Translations under genes and position numbers: made by a program
Part shown: in pieces, positions 5,596 to 9,643 of the stretch
How positions within the stretch are numbered: position 1 is the stretch's first letter
How the letters are laid out: each line of letters opens with the position of its first letter
Source: Fusobacterium sp.
Lineage (GTDB): Bacteria; Fusobacteriota; Fusobacteriia; Fusobacteriales; Fusobacteriaceae
Length of the DNA: 9,643 nucleotides
Reading direction: 5' to 3'
Assembly: GCF_019012925.1 (NCBI RefSeq)
Contig: NZ_JAGIRL010000028.1
Coordinates: 1 to 9,643 of the forward strand
Notes under the pieces: generated by a model
The model's input: only the letters and a program-made list of their open reading frames with translations
What the model was told of the DNA's origin: nothing
Databases searched by the model: none

Positions 5596-8174
5596 AAAGA
5601 TACTATGTTTATGATGAACTAAAAAGAAAAAGTCATTATGATTTATACAAAATATGTGTTGATGAGAAATTGGTAGAGGGATTTAGAGAAAATCTGAATA
5701 GAACAGAGTTAATCAATATCATATTGAAATATAGAAGTAGAGAAAAAGTCTACTGTATAGATACCTACAAAGAGTTTGGGATGGAAAGGTTACAAGATTT
5801 ATTTGATACAAAACTTGGATTTAGATTAAATGATTCGAATAATATTAAAATTCCTCATAAAATTGTCATTTATAAAGGAATGCCACTTACAGAAGAAGAC
5901 GACTATAAGGTTACAATCCCAGAGCATATATCAGATAATAATATATTTTTATTAAATGGAAACAGTTATTTATGTGGAGTTTTTCAACTCGTTAGAGATA
6001 GAAAAGGTGGAGAAAATACTTTTTTTATTAAAAGTGATGAAAAATTGCTTAGATTAGATGGTTTAAAGAATCAGAACTACTCATTGTTATTTTTTGGTAG
6101 AAGTGATGAGAAATTTTTATTTAACTCATACTATGCTGATGAAGAAAGTAAACTTCCTATGTCTTTAAACTACTATCAAGTGCCACTAGACAGTTTCCTT
6201 TTTTTAGATTTAGAAACAACAGACACTCCATTATGTATAGATTTTGGGACAGCCAATACAACAGCTGGGGTATATTTAGATAAATATTATATAAAAAACT
6301 TACCACAACATAAGATATTGAGCGAACACATTCAATTAGATAAGACAAATTATGTAAAATTTCCCAAAGGGCTTGATGATTATTCAAATGTAATACCAAC
6401 AGTTGTATATATAAAAAATTGTTTTAATGAGGATAATATAGAGTACGCCTTTGGATATGAAGTAGAGGAGTTATTGAAAGAGAATAATTATAACCTAAAG
6501 GGGAGCGTATTCTATGGTATAAAAAATTGGGTAAAATCAATTGATCAAAAAGAGAGAATAGTTGATGAAAATGGAGATATTAGATATATAGAGAGAAAGA
6601 AAATTGTTAAAGCCTATATCGATTATATAATGTATAGAGCAGAATCTCTTTTTAAATGTAAATTTAAAAATATTCATATAACTACTCCTGTAAAATTGAA
6701 AAGCGAATTTTTAATGATGTTTAAGGAGATTTTACCAGACTATAAGATAATAGAAGAGAATGCTTTAGATGAAGGAGTAGCAGTTTTGTATAACTCCATT
6801 GAAAATATTATATATAAAAATAAATTTAATGATGGAGAGGAGTATAAGGCTCTTATAATAGATTGTGGTGGTGGAACAACAGACTTAGCTTCTTGTGTAT
6901 TCAAGATAAATTCAGAGGAGATAAATTATGATATAGATATAAAAACTACCTTTGAAAATAGTGAAGAAAGCTTTGGTGGAAATAATATCACATATAGAAT
7001 TATGCAGTATTTAAAAATTCTTTTAGCACAACATTATCAAAATAAAAAAGACTTAGGAATAAATGAACTAATCCCTAATATTGGAGAGTTGATATATAGA
7101 GATATAGATGAAAAAGGGGTTAAAGAGATATATAAAAATATAGAAGCTGAATATGAAAAGGCAGAAAAAATTATTCCTACAAAATTTGCTGACTTTGAAA
7201 ATAGAGCTAGTGATGTTTACTCTAAAGTAAAAAATAACTTCTTCTTTATGTGGGAGATAGCTGAGGAGTTAAAGAAAGAGTTATTTAGAAAGACTACAAT
7301 AGTTAGAACAAAGTTTGATAGTGTCCGTTTTGAAAGTAGTGATTTGTCATCAACAGTTTTACCTAGCTGGAATTTGAATATATATGATAATGGATTTATG
7401 AGAAATATAAGTACTTTTCCTAGCATTATAATCAATAAAAGTGAGATTATAAAATTGATAAAAGGGGATATATATGAAATCTTTAGAAGATTTTTAACAC
7501 TTTATTATGAAACTGGAATAATATTTGATTATTCATTAATAAAACTTAGTGGACAAACATGTAAAGTAAATCTATTTGATGAGGTATTAAAAGAGTTTGT
7601 TCCAGGCAAGATGGTAGACTTTAGAAGAAACTTAGAAGAAGATGAACAACAACTAAAAATTAGTTGCCTTGATGGAGCTATAAGATACTTAAATTCAAGT
7701 AAAATAGGAAATATAAGGGTAGCAGTCAAAAACGATATTCCTATTGTTCCATACTCTCTACATGGAACAAAATATACAGGAGAAGAGGTTGAGATATTGA
7801 GAACAGGGGAACAAGCAGGAGCAAGTGCTGGTTCTATCAAAAAGATTTCAGCTACAGAAATATTACCACTATATTTGAAAAATAAAGAGGAAGAGATAAA
7901 GAAACATTTTACTTACATAAATAAACCAGAGTTCTATAAAGAGGAAGATGAGCAAAGAGTGTTAGAGTTATTAGATAACCATTTTGAACAGGATGATTTA
8001 GATACAATCTTTAATGGTGAAACAAAATTCTTTGCTTATACAGATAAAAACTTCTGGGGATTCTATGTAACAGCAGTAAAGAGAGAAAATAATCAAACTT
8101 TCATTGGGAAAAAACAATATTTTTCTTTTGAAGAGGATATAACTACAATAAGCTTCTTTGATGGAAGACATTAA
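5592..8174 (+). CDS. Large Hsp70/actin-like ATPase with N-terminal extension
   Basis: An 860-residue protein with the full set of Hsp70 nucleotide-binding landmarks between residues ~213 and ~690. These are the phosphate-1 motif IDFGTANTT (Asp217), Lys311 in an FYGIKNW segment matching the catalytic lysine of DnaK, ITTPVKL, an EENALDEGVAVLY segment matching EPTAAALAY, the phosphate-2 motif DCGGGTTDLA (424-433), FGGNNI, and an adenosine motif LSGQTCKVNLF from 652. ATP binding is well supported. The ~210 residues before it are not in DnaK; residues 14-48 look like a SAP/Rho-N-type helical motif (DLYKIC, then RTELINIILKY). The C-terminal ~170 residues do not resemble a DnaK substrate-binding domain. 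The large, divergent architecture recalls SrfB-like proteins, but I cannot confirm the family. A chaperone or assembly ATPase role for the operon's complex is inferred. Confidence 0.82.
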   Translation: MKRYYVYDELKRKSHYDLYKICVDEKLVEGFRENLNRTELINIILKYRSREKVYCIDTYKEFGMERLQDLFDTKLGFRLNDSNNIKIPHKIVIYKGMPLTEEDDYKVTIPEHISDNNIFLLNGNSYLCGVFQLVRDRKGGENTFFIKSDEKLLRLDGLKNQNYSLLFFGRSDEKFLFNSYYADEESKLPMSLNYYQVPLDSFLFLDLETTDTPLCIDFGTANTTAGVYLDKYYIKNLPQHKILSEHIQLDKTNYVKFPKGLDDYSNVIPTVVYIKNCFNEDNIEYAFGYEVEELLKENNYNLKGSVFYGIKNWVKSIDQKERIVDENGDIRYIERKKIVKAYIDYIMYRAESLFKCKFKNIHITTPVKLKSEFLMMFKEILPDYKIIEENALDEGVAVLYNSIENIIYKNKFNDGEEYKALIIDCGGGTTDLASCVFKINSEEINYDIDIKTTFENSEESFGGNNITYRIMQYLKILLAQHYQNKKDLGINELIPNIGELIYRDIDEKGVKEIYKNIEAEYEKAEKIIPTKFADFENRASDVYSKVKNNFFFMWEIAEELKKELFRKTTIVRTKFDSVRFESSDLSSTVLPSWNLNIYDNGFMRNISTFPSIIINKSEIIKLIKGDIYEIFRRFLTLYYETGIIFDYSLIKLSGQTCKVNLFDEVLKEFVPGKMVDFRRNLEEDEQQLKISCLDGAIRYLNSSKIGNIRVAVKNDIPIVPYSLHGTKYTGEEVEILRTGEQAGASAGSIKKISATEILPLYLKNKEEEIKKHFTYINKPEFYKEEDEQRVLELLDNHFEQDDLDTIFNGETKFFAYTDKNFWGFYVTAVKRENNQTFIGKKQYFSFEEDITTISFFDGRH

Positions 8175-8193
8175 AATATAGGGAGGTTATAAA

Positions 8194-9084
8194 ATGAGAT
8201 GTGTAATAAGAATAGGAGAAGATATTAGAAAAAATGGAGTTAAAACAACTCAGAAAACAGATGAAAGTGGAAATATATATCAATATGAGGATATGAATGG
8301 AATAATAGAATTAAAGGAACATGAAATAATAAGTATAGATATTGATACTGAGAATATAGCAAGAACAAATGCAACATTAACTGAAGAACAGTGGGAAAAA
8401 AGTGGAGTTTCAGGAGCTAAAGAAGAGAAAAAATTTAAAATAAAGATAGTAGGTAGAATAATTCCTAGTGTGAATGCAACAACAAAAGTAGCTATGTTTA
8501 CTAATAAGGCTATAGATTTAGGTGTAGTTCCAAAAAATCCTGAAAATTATGAAGAACTTAAGAAAAGCATCAAAGAGAATTTAAAATTTGATGACTTAAT
8601 AGGAGGATTAGGATTTGGTTTAGGAGTATTAGATACAGCTAATAATTGGACTAAAGTAACAGGAGAACATAGTTTAGAAGCTTGTAATAAACTAAAAGAA
8701 TGGGCTTTAAAATATAAAGAGAAGATAGAGGAAGAGAATGAAAATAATTTAGAGAAAGAAAAAGAGAGATATGAGGACTATAGGGATGTAAAAATTGAAA
8801 TTATTTTGTCAGATGTACAAAGTTTATATTATGAGTTTTTAAATATGTATGTAGATTACTATAAGGAAAATTTTAATATAAAATCTGGAGAGGGAACTTT
8901 TACTTTAGAGTTAAAACAAAAATATACTGAAAAAGCTGAAAATATAAATATAGAACATGTTAAGTCATATTCACTCACAGATAAAGTTGCAAAACGTTTG
9001 AATGAAGCAAATCCATTTAATCAAAATGGAAGAACAAAAGGAGGAGAAAATGATGATGCAAATGAAAAAATTGGTAAAAATTGA
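8194..9084 (+). CDS. Unassigned protein with tail-tube/Hcp-like C-terminal half
   Basis: A 296-residue protein without signal peptide or membrane helix, starting 19 bases after the Hsp70-like gene behind GGGAGG (8181-8186). Residues 1-100 are rich in predicted beta strands (for example KFKIKIVGRI at 80-89). Then come a glycine-rich GGLGFGLG segment, a helix LEACNKLKEWALKY at 161-174, a charged helix, strand DVKIEIIL at 198-205, and a YVDYYKENF...GEGTFTLELKQK ending at 219-243. From memory, the order 'AT/AC..L..WAL', 'YRDVxIEI', 'F/YVxDYxExF' and 'GxGTFxLxxxQK' resembles small tube-like proteins of clostridial tail-like clusters (often named 'membrane-associated protease 1'), related in fold to Hcp or phage tail tube. 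That match is not verified. The last ~40 residues are hydrophilic and overlap the next gene. Confidence 0.5.
   Translation: MRCVIRIGEDIRKNGVKTTQKTDESGNIYQYEDMNGIIELKEHEIISIDIDTENIARTNATLTEEQWEKSGVSGAKEEKKFKIKIVGRIIPSVNATTKVAMFTNKAIDLGVVPKNPENYEELKKSIKENLKFDDLIGGLGFGLGVLDTANNWTKVTGEHSLEACNKLKEWALKYKEKIEEENENNLEKEKERYEDYRDVKIEIILSDVQSLYYEFLNMYVDYYKENFNIKSGEGTFTLELKQKYTEKAENINIEHVKSYSLTDKVAKRLNEANPFNQNGRTKGGENDDANEKIGKN
9039..9044 (+). promoter_or_regulatory. Strong ribosome binding site inside the preceding gene
   Basis: AGGAGG lies within the coding sequence of the tube-like gene, 5, 8 and 11 bases before three consecutive in-frame ATG codons at 9050, 9053 and 9056. It supports a real gene starting here despite the 35-base overlap. 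Confidence 0.7.
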
Positions 9085-9643
9085 TAATTTAAGTTTTAAA
9101 ATATTGCTTTTATTGTTAATTTTATTTTCTTTTAGTTATTCAAAAGATAACTATATATTTGACTCTAATAGAATAAAAAAAGTATTCTGTGAATGGGAAT
9201 TAACAGATGAGAAGAATAATGAAAATATTTATATGAGATTTTTTAACAAAGAGAAAAATATCTATATAGATATTTCTAATTATACAAATAAGGATACTCC
9301 AGAAAAGGCAGAAAAAAGATTTCATCAATCATCAATAGACACTAATTTTAAATATTTACGTAAGAATGAGGACACTAAAGAAATCTTAGGTAAAATTTCA
9401 AATGAATATATTTTTAATGGAAAAAAAGAGTTAGCTATTGAAAATCATATATTTTTTGATAAAGTAAAGATATCAATAGTAGTTACTAATGGAGATAAAA
9501 AAGACTATATAGAAACTTTAAAACTTGTAAAAGAGGCTATTGATATAACAGAGCCAATTCAGGAGAGAAAGTGTTTAGGTAAATTAAAGTACTATACAAT
9601 AGAAGAGATGTTTGATATTGAGAAGTTAGAGAAAGAAATGAAA
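9050..9643 (+). CDS. Secreted or periplasmic protein, 3' end outside window
   Basis: An uninterrupted frame of 198 codons from ATG 9050 to the end of the window. The N terminus is a clear Sec signal peptide: basic MKKLVK, hydrophobic core with runs of Leu and Ile (ILLLLLILFSF), then a probable cleavage after FSYS before KDN. There is no lipobox cysteine, so it is predicted to be soluble in the periplasm or secreted. The mature part is charged and alternates strands and helices (KVKISIVVTNGDKKDYIETL). The layout is weakly reminiscent of small PsbP/DcrB-like periplasmic proteins, but I would not assign it. The start is chosen from AGGAGG at 9039-9044; 9053 or 9056 are equally possible. Translation overlaps the preceding gene in another frame by 35 bases, which suggests coupling. 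A periplasmic partner or immunity role is only a guess. Confidence 0.75.
   Translation, partial: MMMQMKKLVKIDNLSFKILLLLLILFSFSYSKDNYIFDSNRIKKVFCEWELTDEKNNENIYMRFFNKEKNIYIDISNYTNKDTPEKAEKRFHQSSIDTNFKYLRKNEDTKEILGKISNEYIFNGKKELAIENHIFFDKVKISIVVTNGDKKDYIETLKLVKEAIDITEPIQERKCLGKLKYYTIEEMFDIEKLEKEMK

Noticed and set aside
5592..8174. DnaK housekeeping chaperone
   Set aside because: It has a 210-residue N-terminal extension, a divergent C terminus and no DnaJ or GrpE neighbours; only the ATPase core is Hsp70-like.

Overview
The window is very AT-rich. It uses AGA for nearly all arginines and ATA heavily for isoleucine, has strong purine-rich Shine-Dalgarno sites, and packs its genes tightly on one strand. 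This fits a Fusobacterium-like organism (Fusobacteriota), although a low-GC clostridial relative cannot be excluded from sequence alone. No rRNA, tRNA, CRISPR array, insertion sequence or terminator is visible.

Layout, all on the + strand. (1) 2-211: C-terminal end of a gene that starts outside the window. (2) 230-2053: 607-aa lipase-like protein (class 3 / DUF2974 type) with a GHSLGG nucleophile elbow and no signal peptide. (3) 2077-2601: zinc-ribbon plus FHA protein. (4) 2629-4908: PP2C-like domain, one membrane helix and a long TPR-like array. (5) 4930-5595 (or 4912-5595): minimal Ser/Thr kinase. (6) 5592-8174: large Hsp70/actin-like ATPase with an extra N-terminal region. (7) 8194-9084: protein whose C-terminal half looks like a tail-tube/Hcp-like subunit. 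(8) 9050-9643: start of a secreted protein that runs off the window. Gaps are 3 to 27 bases, and two junctions overlap. With no internal terminator or obvious promoter, this looks like the middle of one long operon.

Kinase, PP2C domain and FHA protein together form the classic threonine-phosphorylation switch: the kinase phosphorylates, the FHA domain reads phosphothreonine, and the phosphatase resets. In type VI secretion this trio (PpkA, PppA, Fha1) controls firing. Here it sits with a signal-less lipase (candidate effector), a possible tube protein and an Hsp70-like ATPase (candidate assembly or disassembly chaperone). My best reading is part of a phospho-regulated, contractile-injection-like or otherwise specialised export system in a diderm anaerobe. 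That is an inference: no sheath, baseplate, ClpV or membrane-complex gene is in view.

The oddest details are three. The PP2C domain has lost most of its metal-binding aspartates and looks like a pseudophosphatase. The membrane anchor is on the phosphatase rather than on the kinase. The Hsp70-like protein carries an N-terminal SAP/Rho-N-like helical motif.
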